From: Dehalococcoidia bacterium
GTDB taxonomy: Bacteria > Chloroflexota > Dehalococcoidia > GIF9 > AB-539-J10
DNA: 34,214 bases
NCBI GenBank assembly: GCA_003552465.1
Contig: PULQ01000039.1
Coordinates: 1-34,214 of the forward strand
Reading direction: 5' to 3'
Shown: piece after piece, positions 8,838 to 17,864 of the stretch
Position numbering within the stretch: position 1 is the stretch's first letter
Layout: the number at the start of each line of letters is the position of its first letter
The notes under the pieces: generated by a model
What the model was told of the DNA's origin: nothing
The model's database searches: none
What the model saw: only the letters and a program-made list of their open reading frames with translations
Program-made: the position numbers and the translations under genes

Positions 8838-11279
8838 TCAGTTATCTGTCTTCACCCACAGCCTCTCGCCGTCTGTGACCAACTCGATCGTCCCATGTCT
8901 GTCGGTACGGTAGACATTATCGATGCCTACCCAATCCACCAGTCTCTGCACGACGTCAGGGCTGGGATGACCGAATGGGTTTTCCCGACCCACTGAGATC
9001 ACCGCCACCTCGGGATCGGCTGCCGCCAGAAACTGAGGCAGGGTGGAAGTCATGCTGCCGTGATGGGCGACCTTAAGAACTGTGCTTCTCAGATTCGCCC
9101 GCTCCATGATCAGGTACAGCTCCGCTTCCTCCCTGATGTCGGCCGTGAAGAGGAAGCTGACCTCCCTCCAGGTCAACTTCAGGACTACATTGTTGTTATC
9201 CACATCGCAACTGGTTCCTTCAAATGACTCCTGCGGGGGATTGAGCACCTCTAGCACGATGCCGCTGCCCAGGTCGATCATCTGTCCTGACCGCGCAAGG
9301 TTGAACTCGATGCCCTTCTCCTCAACGAGCCTCATCCACTCTATGTATACAGATGAGTGGTACGGAACCCCGGAATCGAGGATCTGTTTGACGCTGTAAC
9401 GCTGAACGACCTCTAAAAGGCAGGTGATATGATCGGCCTGGGGCTGGGTGCATACCACCAGATCTATCGTCCTATCCCAGAAGGGGAGCTTCTCTCCCAA
9501 TGCCAGGCTGAGCCGTCTTGGGCAGGGGCCACCGTCAATCAGTATATTGTGGCCATCGGGCGTACGGATGAGTATGGCGTCTCCTTGACCAACATCAAGG
9601 AAGCTCACATGAAGGTTGTCACCGGGCTGTGTAAGCGCCAACGACCAGACCAGTACGGAGGCGATCAGGAGCGGCAGCACAAGCCACTTGGGGGAGAAGA
9701 GTCGGACTGCCCGGGAAGGTCGCTGAGCACCGTTCTTCATGTGCGAGGTCATCCTGGAGAAGACTTCAGCGAGTCGCTGGCGGTGGTTAACGAGTGCTAC
9801 GACTCCGGCCAATATAGCATAGTACCCCCATACATGCCATGGAGACATGCCGGTCACTTCCAGCGAGGAATGAGGTAGAGCATCGAAACCGCGGACAACC
9901 GCGACGAGATACGTGAGGAACGGCCATGCCAGCCAGCCCAGCACCTGGGCCAGGAGCAGCGAGAACAGGCCTGCGAAGGCAATCAATGCTGATGTCACTA
10001 TAATGAAGGGCAGGGCAGGCAGAGCAAAGAAGGTTGCCGGAAGTCCCACCAGCGACACAATGCCGAAGCTGTAAGCGATTATCGGCCACACGGCAGCAAT
10101 GGCCGCCACGCTGGCAGAGAGAACATCGGTTATCGCAGTCCCCGGAGCTACAAGTGCCGGTCTCTCTCGGAATAGCCTGGTGACTGCACTTCTGCCCCAC
10201 GCCTGCAGTCGCGGCAACAGGAGGACGAGCCCGGCCATGGCGGCAAAGCTGAGCTGAAAGGAGGCGCTCCACAGCAGGTTGGGCTGGATGCCGGCCATCA
10301 CCGCCGCCGCAAAAGCCAGCGCGATAATGGCGCTGCGCTGCCTGCCGAACAGGTCGGACAGTAGAAACAGGCTTCCCATGATCGCAGCCCTGACAATGGG
10401 AGGTCGCACCCCGATGAGCAGTACGTAGAGCCATACGATAACCAGGGCCACCCATATATAGATGTACCGTTGTCTGCCGAAGACAATGATGCCCAAGCTG
10501 AGCAGCATGGCAACGATGATGCCCACATGCAGGCCGGATATGGCCAGCAGATGTGCCGTTCCTGTCCTGGAGAAGGCCCGATTCAGGGATTCAGGCACGT
10601 TGTCTCTCATGCCGAGAAGGATCCCCTGCGCAAGTGAAGCCTGCGGCTCAGGCAGAGCGCGGGCAAGCGAATCAGAGAGGCGTTGCCTGACGGAGTGCAT
10701 CCACTGAAGCGGTTTCGAGCCCTGGCCCCGATCCAGGATCTCTACACCGGGATAGTACATGATGGAATGGATCCCGCGGTCGGCGAGGTAGCCGGCATAG
10801 TCGAAGTCCTCGAGCTCGGGAGGAGTCTCCAATCCTCCGGAGACTCGCAGTACGTCGCCGTAGTCGTATACTGGATACCTGGGCAGACGGATAAGGACCT
10901 TTCCCGACACCTGCCTGTATTCTCCTCCAACAGACACTTCCTCTGCGGCAAGGGTCAACAGGCAGAATCTGTCCCGTACATCCGGTTGCTCTGTGACCAT
11001 GCCCTGGATCTCGACGGCCCCGCTGTCGTTGTAGAAGGCGAGGGTGTGCTCCCCCGGAGACGGGATATCTGATGGGACGCGAAGGATGCCCCCCACAAGG
11101 GCGAACAGGCATATCCCGGCAGTCATCAGAGCTGTCCTGCGGGCAGTGAGGAAGGGCACAAGAGCAAAGGGCACGAGCGCAAACGATAGAAGAAAGAACG
11201 GAGAGTCTATCCTGGAACCCAGGAGTATTCCGCCAACCCAGGCACAGCTAGCATAAAGGAGCCACATGGAGAGACCCAA
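8838..11279 (-). CDS. comEC: ComEC/Rec2-family DNA internalisation channel with C-terminal MBL-fold domain
   Basis: 813 aa; N-terminal TM and DUF4131-like region, competence domain 'HLLAISGLHVGIIVAML', C-terminal 'HVSFLDVGQGDAILIRTPDGHNILIDGG' and 'LKVAHHGS'. Confidence 0.92.
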   Translation of the reverse strand: MGLSMWLLYASCAWVGGILLGSRIDSPFFLLSFALVPFALVPFLTARRTALMTAGICLFALVGGILRVPSDIPSPGEHTLAFYNDSGAVEIQGMVTEQPDVRDRFCLLTLAAEEVSVGGEYRQVSGKVLIRLPRYPVYDYGDVLRVSGGLETPPELEDFDYAGYLADRGIHSIMYYPGVEILDRGQGSKPLQWMHSVRQRLSDSLARALPEPQASLAQGILLGMRDNVPESLNRAFSRTGTAHLLAISGLHVGIIVAMLLSLGIIVFGRQRYIYIWVALVIVWLYVLLIGVRPPIVRAAIMGSLFLLSDLFGRQRSAIIALAFAAAVMAGIQPNLLWSASFQLSFAAMAGLVLLLPRLQAWGRSAVTRLFRERPALVAPGTAITDVLSASVAAIAAVWPIIAYSFGIVSLVGLPATFFALPALPFIIVTSALIAFAGLFSLLLAQVLGWLAWPFLTYLVAVVRGFDALPHSSLEVTGMSPWHVWGYYAILAGVVALVNHRQRLAEVFSRMTSHMKNGAQRPSRAVRLFSPKWLVLPLLIASVLVWSLALTQPGDNLHVSFLDVGQGDAILIRTPDGHNILIDGGPCPRRLSLALGEKLPFWDRTIDLVVCTQPQADHITCLLEVVQRYSVKQILDSGVPYHSSVYIEWMRLVEEKGIEFNLARSGQMIDLGSGIVLEVLNPPQESFEGTSCDVDNNNVVLKLTWREVSFLFTADIREEAELYLIMERANLRSTVLKVAHHGSMTSTLPQFLAAADPEVAVISVGRENPFGHPSPDVVQRLVDWVGIDNVYRTDRHGTIELVTDGERLWVKTDN

Positions 11280-11517
11280 TCCACCAACCGGCGATGACGA
11301 AGTTTACCAGTTTCTGTTCCACCTGTGATAGGCATGATCACGTCGACATAGCCGGTTGATGAAGCTACCGTGCCAATACAATCGATGAACCAGAATCCCC
11401 AATGCTGCCCGGATTCAGAGATGTGGTATACTGACCGTGGAGCCAGCCTCGATAGACATGCCGACTCACACGAGATTGAAGGACTTCGTCCATAGCCATA
11501 GGTCAAACAGATCTCTG

Positions 11518-11536
11518 CGAGAGCCCCCTGCTCTCG
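11518..11536 (+). promoter_or_regulatory. hairpin in trpB2 leader region
   Basis: Perfect 7-bp stem CGAGAGC-CCCCT-GCTCTCG just upstream of the leader-ORF SD. Confidence 0.5.
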
Positions 11537-11567
11537 GATCAACGCTAGTGAGAAAGGAGATTCCGGA

Positions 11568-11621
11568 ATGCCGCAGCGAACGGCCGCCCCGTTCACTGTA
11601 TTGCGGCGTGTGACATCATGA
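11568..11621 (+). CDS. 17-codon leader ORF (uORF) overlapping trpB2 start by ATGA
   Basis: GAAAGGAG SD at good spacing from ATG 11568; MPQRTAAPFTVLRRVTS*; TGA (11619-11621) overlaps the ATG of the downstream gene (11618-11620). Confidence 0.5.
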   Translation: MPQRTAAPFTVLRRVTS

Positions 11622-12901
11622 AGAAAGACATGCGACAGGTGAATCTACGGGTTGAGGATATGCCTGCCAGGTGGTACAACATTATCCCGGATCTGCCTGA
11701 ACCTCTGCCTCCACCGGAAGGCGACATGACCGCCATGGGAAAGGGCATGATCAAGGAGTGCCTGGATCAGGAGTTCTCGCCGGACAACTGGATCGATATC
11801 CCGGAGGAGCTCCAGGAGACATACCGGCAGATCGGGAGGCCCCGGCCGGTCTTCCGCGCGACGAACCTGGAGAAGCGCCTCGATACACCGGCCGAGCTTT
11901 ACTACAAGGCCGAAGGACTGTTCAGTCCCACCGGTTCCCACAAGATAAACACCGCTCTGGCGCAGGCATACTATGCCAGGAAGCAGGGGCTCGAGAGGCT
12001 TGTGACAGAGACCGGTGCCGGGCAGTGGGGAACCGCTCTCTCATGTGCGGCGAGGATAACCGGCCTTGCCGCTACCGTCTACTGGGTCAGAGCTGTGCAC
12101 AGGTGGAAGGAGGCGCGACGCCTGTTCATGGAACTCTATGGTGCGGAGGTATTCGCCTCACCATCTGAGAATACCGAGACTGGCAGAGGGCTTCTCAAGA
12201 AGGATCCCGATCATCCGGGCTCGCTGGCCATAGCGATCTCGGAGGGCCTCGAGGATGCCCTGTCGGACGACAAAGCGGCCTACGTCCTGGGTTCGGTGCT
12301 CAACCACGTGCTGCTCCACCAGACGATCATTGGCCTCGAATGCAAGAAGCAGATGGAAGCCATCGACAGATACCCCGATGTTGTCGTGTCCTGCCTCGGG
12401 GGCGGCAGCAACTTCGGCGGGATCGCCTTGCCCTTTCTTGGAGATGCCCTGAAGAAGGGCACCAGGACCAGGTTCATCGCTGCCCAGACCCAGGCCGCTC
12501 CCAATCTCCAGGGGGAGTACAGGTATGACAATGCTGACTATTCGGGTATCACCCCCAGGCTCAAGATGTACACCCTGGGTCATCAGAAGGATATGCCTCC
12601 TGTATACGGCGACGGACTCAGATATCATGGCTGCTCCCCGATCTTGAGGCTGCTGAGGAACAAAGGGTACATAGATACGGTTGCCTACCCTACCGACGAG
12701 AAGTACGTCTTTGAATCTGCAAAGGTGTTTCTATCGGAGGAGGGATTCTTGCCCGCTCCCGAGTCTGCATATTCGATTGCCGCCGCCATCGATCAGGCAG
12801 ACGAGTGCCGGAAATCAGGGGAGAAGAAGGTCATCCTCTTCAACGTGTCCGGCCACGGCTTCATGGACATGGAGGGCTACAGGCAGGTTCTGCAGGTATA
12901 A
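11618..12901 (+). CDS. trpB2: TrpB2-type tryptophan synthase beta-like PLP enzyme
   Basis: 427 aa; 'PARWYNIIPDLPEPLPPP', 'RPRPVFRATNLEKRLDTPAELYYKAEGLFSPTGSHKINTALAQAYYA', 'TETGAGQWGTALS', 'GGGSNFGGIALPF'. Confidence 0.93.
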   Translation: MKKDMRQVNLRVEDMPARWYNIIPDLPEPLPPPEGDMTAMGKGMIKECLDQEFSPDNWIDIPEELQETYRQIGRPRPVFRATNLEKRLDTPAELYYKAEGLFSPTGSHKINTALAQAYYARKQGLERLVTETGAGQWGTALSCAARITGLAATVYWVRAVHRWKEARRLFMELYGAEVFASPSENTETGRGLLKKDPDHPGSLAIAISEGLEDALSDDKAAYVLGSVLNHVLLHQTIIGLECKKQMEAIDRYPDVVVSCLGGGSNFGGIALPFLGDALKKGTRTRFIAAQTQAAPNLQGEYRYDNADYSGITPRLKMYTLGHQKDMPPVYGDGLRYHGCSPILRLLRNKGYIDTVAYPTDEKYVFESAKVFLSEEGFLPAPESAYSIAAAIDQADECRKSGEKKVILFNVSGHGFMDMEGYRQVLQV

Positions 12902-12974
12902 GTGAGAAGGAAGTACACCGTAGAAGACCAGCAGGGAAGTCTGCGTTTGAACATCGTGCGAAGGAGGACAGTTC

Positions 12975-14537
12975 ATGACCGATGACTCTGGCAGAAATCT
13001 GGACAAGATGGAGGAGCTAAAGCAGAGACGGGAGCGCATTCTGCAGATGGGCGGGACGAAGGCCATCGAGGAGCGCCGCAAGAAAGGACAGATGTCGGCG
13101 AGGGAGCGCGTGGAACACTTCTTCGACCCCGGCACTTTCACTGAGATAGGCATGCATATCAGACACAGAACGACCGCGTTTGGCATGGATCGCAGGGAGG
13201 TGCCTGCCGAAGGTGTAATCACGGGTTTTGGAAAGGTGGATGGGAGGAATGTAGTGGTTGCTGCCGAGGATTTTACCGCTATGGCCGGAACGTTCGGCGA
13301 GTACCATGGCAAGAAGTTCGTTCGAGCCGTGGACTTCGCCAAGGAAAACGGCTGGCCGTTCGTGAGCATGAATGACTCCGGAGGAGCCAGATTGCAGGAA
13401 GGGATGGATACGCTGGAGAGCTATGGCTGGCTGTTCAGGTCGCAGATCCTCGCATCGGGCATCATACCTCAGATAGCCCTTCTCATGGGTCCCTGCCTGG
13501 GAGGGCAGGCCTACCATCCGGTGATGCAGGACTTCCTGATCCAGACCAGGCACACCGGGTTTATGGGCATTGCCGGCCCTGCCTTCGTCAAGACCCAGAC
13601 CGGCGAGGAGATTAGCCTCGAGGACCTCTCTGGCTATAAGGCCCATGCCGTCAAATCGGGACAGACACACATCGTGGCCGAAGACGATGCGGATTGCCTG
13701 GACAGGTGCCGGGAACTGCTATCGTTTCTGCCGTCCAACAATCGTGACAAAGCTCCCCGGATCAGCACGGATGATGATCCGGAGAGACAAGAGGACCTGA
13801 TGAGCCTGATGCCGCAGCATCCCCATCAACCATTCGATATGTACGACGTGATCAGTAGGATCGTCGATAACGGTCGATTTTTCGAAACCATGGGACTACA
13901 CGCCAGGAACATCATCACCGGGTTCGGCCGTTTTAGCGGACGCACAGTGGGAGTAGTGGCCACTCAACCGAAGTGGATGGGAGGCTGCATCGACATCGAC
14001 GCCGCCGACAAGGGAGCCAGATTCGTGAGGTTCTGCGATCTGTTCGGTATCCCCCTGATCACGCTTCACGATTCGCCCGGCTACCTCATAGGTTCGCAAC
14101 AGGACTGGGGCGGAATCCTTCGCCATGGCGCAAAGCTGCTCTTCGCCTGGGCCGACGCAACTGTGCCTCTGATCGGGGTCATACTCAGAAAGTCCTATGC
14201 GGGCGCCCACTACGGCATGCTCGACAAGGCGATCGGGGCCGACTTCGTCTACGCCTGGCCCACGGCACGGATCACCATCGTTGGGGCCGAGACCGCTGCC
14301 AGCGTCATCTTTGCCCGGGAGATAAGAGAGGCAGGTCAACCGGAGGAGGTGCGGGCACAGAGGATACAGGAGGACTCCGACACCTACGAGAATCCCTACT
14401 GTGCTGCCGAAAGAGGCTATGTCGATGATGTCATAGACCCGGCGGACACCAGGAAGACGATTAACCGGGCACTGGATGCTCTTGAGGGAAAGACTGTAGC
14501 CCGGCCGTGGAGGAAGTACTCAAACATCAATCTCTGA
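12975..14537 (+). CDS. acyl-CoA carboxylase carboxyltransferase (beta) subunit, propionyl/methylmalonyl-CoA type
   Basis: 520 aa; 'RRKKGQMSARERVEHFFDPGTFTEI', 'NDSGGARLQEGMDTLESYGWLF', 'GPCLGGQAYHPV', 'DSPGYLIGSQQDWGGILRHGAKLLFAWADATVPLIGVILRKSYAGAHYGM'. Confidence 0.92.
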   Translation: MTDDSGRNLDKMEELKQRRERILQMGGTKAIEERRKKGQMSARERVEHFFDPGTFTEIGMHIRHRTTAFGMDRREVPAEGVITGFGKVDGRNVVVAAEDFTAMAGTFGEYHGKKFVRAVDFAKENGWPFVSMNDSGGARLQEGMDTLESYGWLFRSQILASGIIPQIALLMGPCLGGQAYHPVMQDFLIQTRHTGFMGIAGPAFVKTQTGEEISLEDLSGYKAHAVKSGQTHIVAEDDADCLDRCRELLSFLPSNNRDKAPRISTDDDPERQEDLMSLMPQHPHQPFDMYDVISRIVDNGRFFETMGLHARNIITGFGRFSGRTVGVVATQPKWMGGCIDIDAADKGARFVRFCDLFGIPLITLHDSPGYLIGSQQDWGGILRHGAKLLFAWADATVPLIGVILRKSYAGAHYGMLDKAIGADFVYAWPTARITIVGAETAASVIFAREIREAGQPEEVRAQRIQEDSDTYENPYCAAERGYVDDVIDPADTRKTINRALDALEGKTVARPWRKYSNINL

Positions 14538-14552
14538 GAAAGGAGCAAGGTC

Positions 14553-15710
14553 ATGGATTTTGGCTTCACAGAGGAACAGAACCGGTTCAGGGAAGAGGTT
14601 CGAAGTTTTCTGGAAGAGGAGATAAGGGAGGGGCATTGGCAGCCGGCCTGCGATGCATGGATACAGGGTTTTGATCCTGCATTCACCAGGCGGGTCTCCG
14701 AGAGGGGCTGGATCGGCATGATCTGGCCCAGAGAGTACGGCGGGCAGGGGCGCAGCCATATCGACCGGCTCATCCTAACCGAGGAGATGCTGCGCTACGG
14801 CGCGCCGGCAGCCTGTCATTGGTTCGCAGACCGCCAGGTGGGAGGGGCTATCCTGTCCTTCGGGTCGGAGGAACTCAAAAGGGAGTTTCTGCCCAGGATC
14901 GCCAGGGGTGAGGCCTATTTTGGCCTGGGCATGAGCGAACCCGGTGCCGGGTCCGACCTGGCTTCGCTCCAGACGAGGGCGGTCGAGGATGGCGATTACT
15001 ACGTCCTGGACGGGCAGAAGACCTGGACCAGTTGTGCCTACTTCGCCCACTACTTCGACGTGTATGCGCGAACCGACCCCGATGCACCGAAGCACAGGGG
15101 TATCAGTGAGTTCATAGTCGATGCAACGTTGCCCGGTCTCAGCCGCATCCCCATGACCGATATCACAGGCACAGAGGCCTGGAGTGACCTCTTCTTCGAC
15201 AGCGTACGTGTACACAAGAAGTACTTGATAGGTGAGAAGAATCGAGGCTTCTACCAGGTGTTACACCAGCTTGACTATGAGAGGAGCGGGCTGGAGCGCA
15301 TCATGGGCAACTACCCGCTCTTCGAGGCCATTGTTCAGTTCACTAAGGAAAATGGCTTGTCCGGTGATCCACTAGTTCGCAGTAAGCTGGCGCAACTGCA
15401 GGTTGAGTTTGAGGTGGGACGCCTGCTCGGTTACCGGGTCACATCGGTCATGGAGGAGGGAAGAACACCCAACTGGGAGTCCGCCATGTCTAAGGCCTAC
15501 TCCACTGAGTTCGAGAAACGCCTGGCCAACGTGGCCATGGAGATACTGGGGCCGTACGGTCAGCTTATGCCCGAGTCCCGGCTTGTCCCGCTGCGCGGAA
15601 TGGCGCCCCACTCGTACCTCGGCTCGAAGGGCTACAGCCTTCAGGCAGGTACGACGGAGATCCTTAGAAACGTGCTTGCTGCAAGAGGCCTGGGATTGCC
15701 CGGCTCATGA
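14553..15710 (+). CDS. acyl-CoA dehydrogenase (subunit 1 of a tandem pair)
   Basis: 'MDFGFTEEQNRFREEVRSFLEEE', 'GLGMSEPGAGSDLASLQTRA', 'LQAGTTEILRNVLAARGLGLP'; SD GAAAGGAG. Confidence 0.92.
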   Translation: MDFGFTEEQNRFREEVRSFLEEEIREGHWQPACDAWIQGFDPAFTRRVSERGWIGMIWPREYGGQGRSHIDRLILTEEMLRYGAPAACHWFADRQVGGAILSFGSEELKREFLPRIARGEAYFGLGMSEPGAGSDLASLQTRAVEDGDYYVLDGQKTWTSCAYFAHYFDVYARTDPDAPKHRGISEFIVDATLPGLSRIPMTDITGTEAWSDLFFDSVRVHKKYLIGEKNRGFYQVLHQLDYERSGLERIMGNYPLFEAIVQFTKENGLSGDPLVRSKLAQLQVEFEVGRLLGYRVTSVMEEGRTPNWESAMSKAYSTEFEKRLANVAMEILGPYGQLMPESRLVPLRGMAPHSYLGSKGYSLQAGTTEILRNVLAARGLGLPGS

Positions 15711-15808
15711 TGCATTACACCGGGATAGGCAGCAGATCGTGAAGTTCATGGAGAGTGCGCTGCACCGCCCTCATCAGGGCCTGCAGTGTCTGATATAGGA
15801 GGCCAACG

Positions 15809-16933
15809 ATGAAGTTCAGTCTTACCGAAGAACAGGAGATGCTGAAGAAGACCGCTCGCGACTTCCTGTCTGAGAAGTGCCCCAGAGCTTTCGTAAGGCA
15901 GACAGAGGAGAGCGAGGTGGGTTACTCCAGGGACCTCTGGCAGGAGATGGCGGAGTTGGGCTGGATGGGACTGGCGTTTCCCGAGGAGTATGGCGGCGGC
16001 GGAATGAGTTTTCTTGACCTCGCGGTTCTGCTCGAGGAGATGGGGCGTGCCTGTCTGCCCGGTCCTTTCTTCTCGACCGTGGTTCTCGGGGGGCTTACCA
16101 TTCAAGATGCCGGCAGTATGGAGCAGAGACAGCGATATCTGCCGCCGGCCATCCGTGGCGAAAGCATTCTCAGCATGGCCCTGTACGAACCCGATGTCCG
16201 GCATTACGATGCGCCGCCCATTACCGTCGAGGCCACTCCTGACGGAGAGGGATACAGGTTGAGCGGCACAACGGTCTTTGTGCCCGATGCTCACCTGTCT
16301 GACCATCTGCTGTGCGTGACCAGCACGGGGCCGGAGGACGGGATCGCCATATTCGCGGTCGATGCCGGCAGCGCCGGCATAAGCTACTCCCCTTTGAGCA
16401 CCATCGGCGGCGATAAGCTGTTCGAGGTGAGTCTCGACCGGGTGTCGGTGCCTCGTAGTAACATGCTGGCAGGGCCCGACCGGGGTCGTAGGACCGTGCA
16501 GAAGGCGCTCGAGCGGGCCGCAGTTGCCAGATGCTGTGAGGTGGTTGGAAACATGCAACGGGTACTGGACATGACCGTCGATTATGCCAGGGAAAGGAAG
16601 CAGTTCGATCGTCCCATAGGCAGCTTTCAGGTCATACAACACTATTGTGCCGAGATGGCAACCGATGTCGATGGGGCCAGATTCTGTAGTTACCGGGCGG
16701 CATGGATGTTGAGCAAGGGGCTACCCTGTTCCAGCGAAGTGGCCATAGCCAAGGTGTGGACCGGCGAGGCTTCACGACGCGTTCTCGATAGGGCGCACCA
16801 GATCCACGGAGCGATCGGGGTCACCATGGAACATGACCTGCATTTCTACACCAGACGCGCCAAGGCGGCAGAGCTCGTATTCGGCGGTGCCGATTATCAT
16901 CGGGAGACGGTAGCCAGGGAGATGAGGCTATGA
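15809..16933 (+). CDS. acyl-CoA dehydrogenase (subunit 2 of a tandem pair)
   Basis: 'MKFSLTEEQEMLKKTARDFLSEKCP', 'GLAFPEEYGGGGMSFLDLAVLLEEMGRACLPGPFFST', 'YARERKQFDRPIGSFQVIQHYCAEMATDV', 'QIHGAIGVTMEHDLHFYTRRA'. Confidence 0.9.
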   Translation: MKFSLTEEQEMLKKTARDFLSEKCPRAFVRQTEESEVGYSRDLWQEMAELGWMGLAFPEEYGGGGMSFLDLAVLLEEMGRACLPGPFFSTVVLGGLTIQDAGSMEQRQRYLPPAIRGESILSMALYEPDVRHYDAPPITVEATPDGEGYRLSGTTVFVPDAHLSDHLLCVTSTGPEDGIAIFAVDAGSAGISYSPLSTIGGDKLFEVSLDRVSVPRSNMLAGPDRGRRTVQKALERAAVARCCEVVGNMQRVLDMTVDYARERKQFDRPIGSFQVIQHYCAEMATDVDGARFCSYRAAWMLSKGLPCSSEVAIAKVWTGEASRRVLDRAHQIHGAIGVTMEHDLHFYTRRAKAAELVFGGADYHRETVAREMRL

Positions 16934-17832
16934 CCGGGTCAGCCACCAAGCACGGAAGGGGTGATGCTGGTATGAGGATCGAAAAGGTGGGGGTCGTCGG
17001 CTGCGGCTTCATGGGAGCCGGCATCGCTCAGGTCTGTGCAAGGTCCGGTTACGACGTGGTTGTGGTAGAAGACAACGAGAAGATGCTCGGCAAGGGCATG
17101 GCGGTGATCGAGTACTACCTGGGCCGCGATGTGGAGAAAGGGAGGATCTCTCAGCAGGAGAGAGACCTCGCCTGGGCTCGCATAAGGGGTAGCATCCTTC
17201 TCGAAGAATTGGATGATCGTGACCTCGTCATAGAAGCCATCCCCGAGGACCTGGAACTCAAGAAGACCGTCTTCTCCGAGCTTGATCAACTCTGTTCCGA
17301 CCGGACCATCCTGTGCTCTAACACTTCGTGTTTGTCGGTTACTGAGCTCGCCGGAGCGACCGGACGCCCGGGCAAGGTGATCGGGACACACTTCCTTTCC
17401 CCGGTGCCACGGAGCAAGCTGCTGGAGATCGTGAGAGCAGACACGACTGACGATGACACTCTAGAGACAGTTCAGCGGTTCGGCCGCTCGCTGGGAATGG
17501 AGACACTTGTCGCGAGCGATACCCCCGGGTTCGTCTTCAACTATCTGCTCTGTGCCTTGATAGGAGCCGCTGTGCGTCTCGTAGAGAGCGGGGTCGCCAG
17601 CGCCGAGGACGTCGACAGGAGCTGGACGCTGGGAATGGGGCATCACATAGGGCCCCTCGCTCTGGCTGACTTCAACGGCCTCGATGTTGGCTATATGGTA
17701 GCCCGTGCCATGCATGAGCGGAGCGGGGACCCTTGCCTTGCTCCCTCGGCTCTGCTCAAGGAAATGGTGGAGTCGGGCCGCTTGGGACGCAAGACCGGCG
17801 AAGGGTTCTACAAGTACAACGCCGAAAGGTAG
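16930..17832 (+). CDS. 3-hydroxyacyl-CoA (3-hydroxybutyryl-CoA) dehydrogenase
   Basis: 'MRIEKVGVVGCGFMGAGIAQVCARSGYDVVVVEDNE', 'SNTSCLSVTELAGATGRPGKVIGTHFLSPVP', 'SDTPGFVFNYLLCALI'. ATGA overlap with the preceding gene; alternative start 16972. Confidence 0.9.
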   Translation: MTGSATKHGRGDAGMRIEKVGVVGCGFMGAGIAQVCARSGYDVVVVEDNEKMLGKGMAVIEYYLGRDVEKGRISQQERDLAWARIRGSILLEELDDRDLVIEAIPEDLELKKTVFSELDQLCSDRTILCSNTSCLSVTELAGATGRPGKVIGTHFLSPVPRSKLLEIVRADTTDDDTLETVQRFGRSLGMETLVASDTPGFVFNYLLCALIGAAVRLVESGVASAEDVDRSWTLGMGHHIGPLALADFNGLDVGYMVARAMHERSGDPCLAPSALLKEMVESGRLGRKTGEGFYKYNAER

Positions 17833-17864
17833 TCCCCGGTTCGCAGTGTGCATGGAGGTTCCCG

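Noticed and set aside
11207-11596. 129-aa minus-strand ORF upstream of comEC
   Set aside because: Overlaps the comEC N-terminus and the trpB2 leader region; no family resemblance; probably spurious.
11440-11617. T-box or classic trp attenuator upstream of trpB2
   Set aside because: No T-box consensus (GGUGGNACCGCG-like), no Trp codons in the leader peptide and no terminator hairpin with U run.
15746-16642. 298-aa minus-strand ORF opposite the second acyl-CoA dehydrogenase
   Set aside because: Fully antisense to a well-supported CDS; sequence looks like a codon-mirror product.
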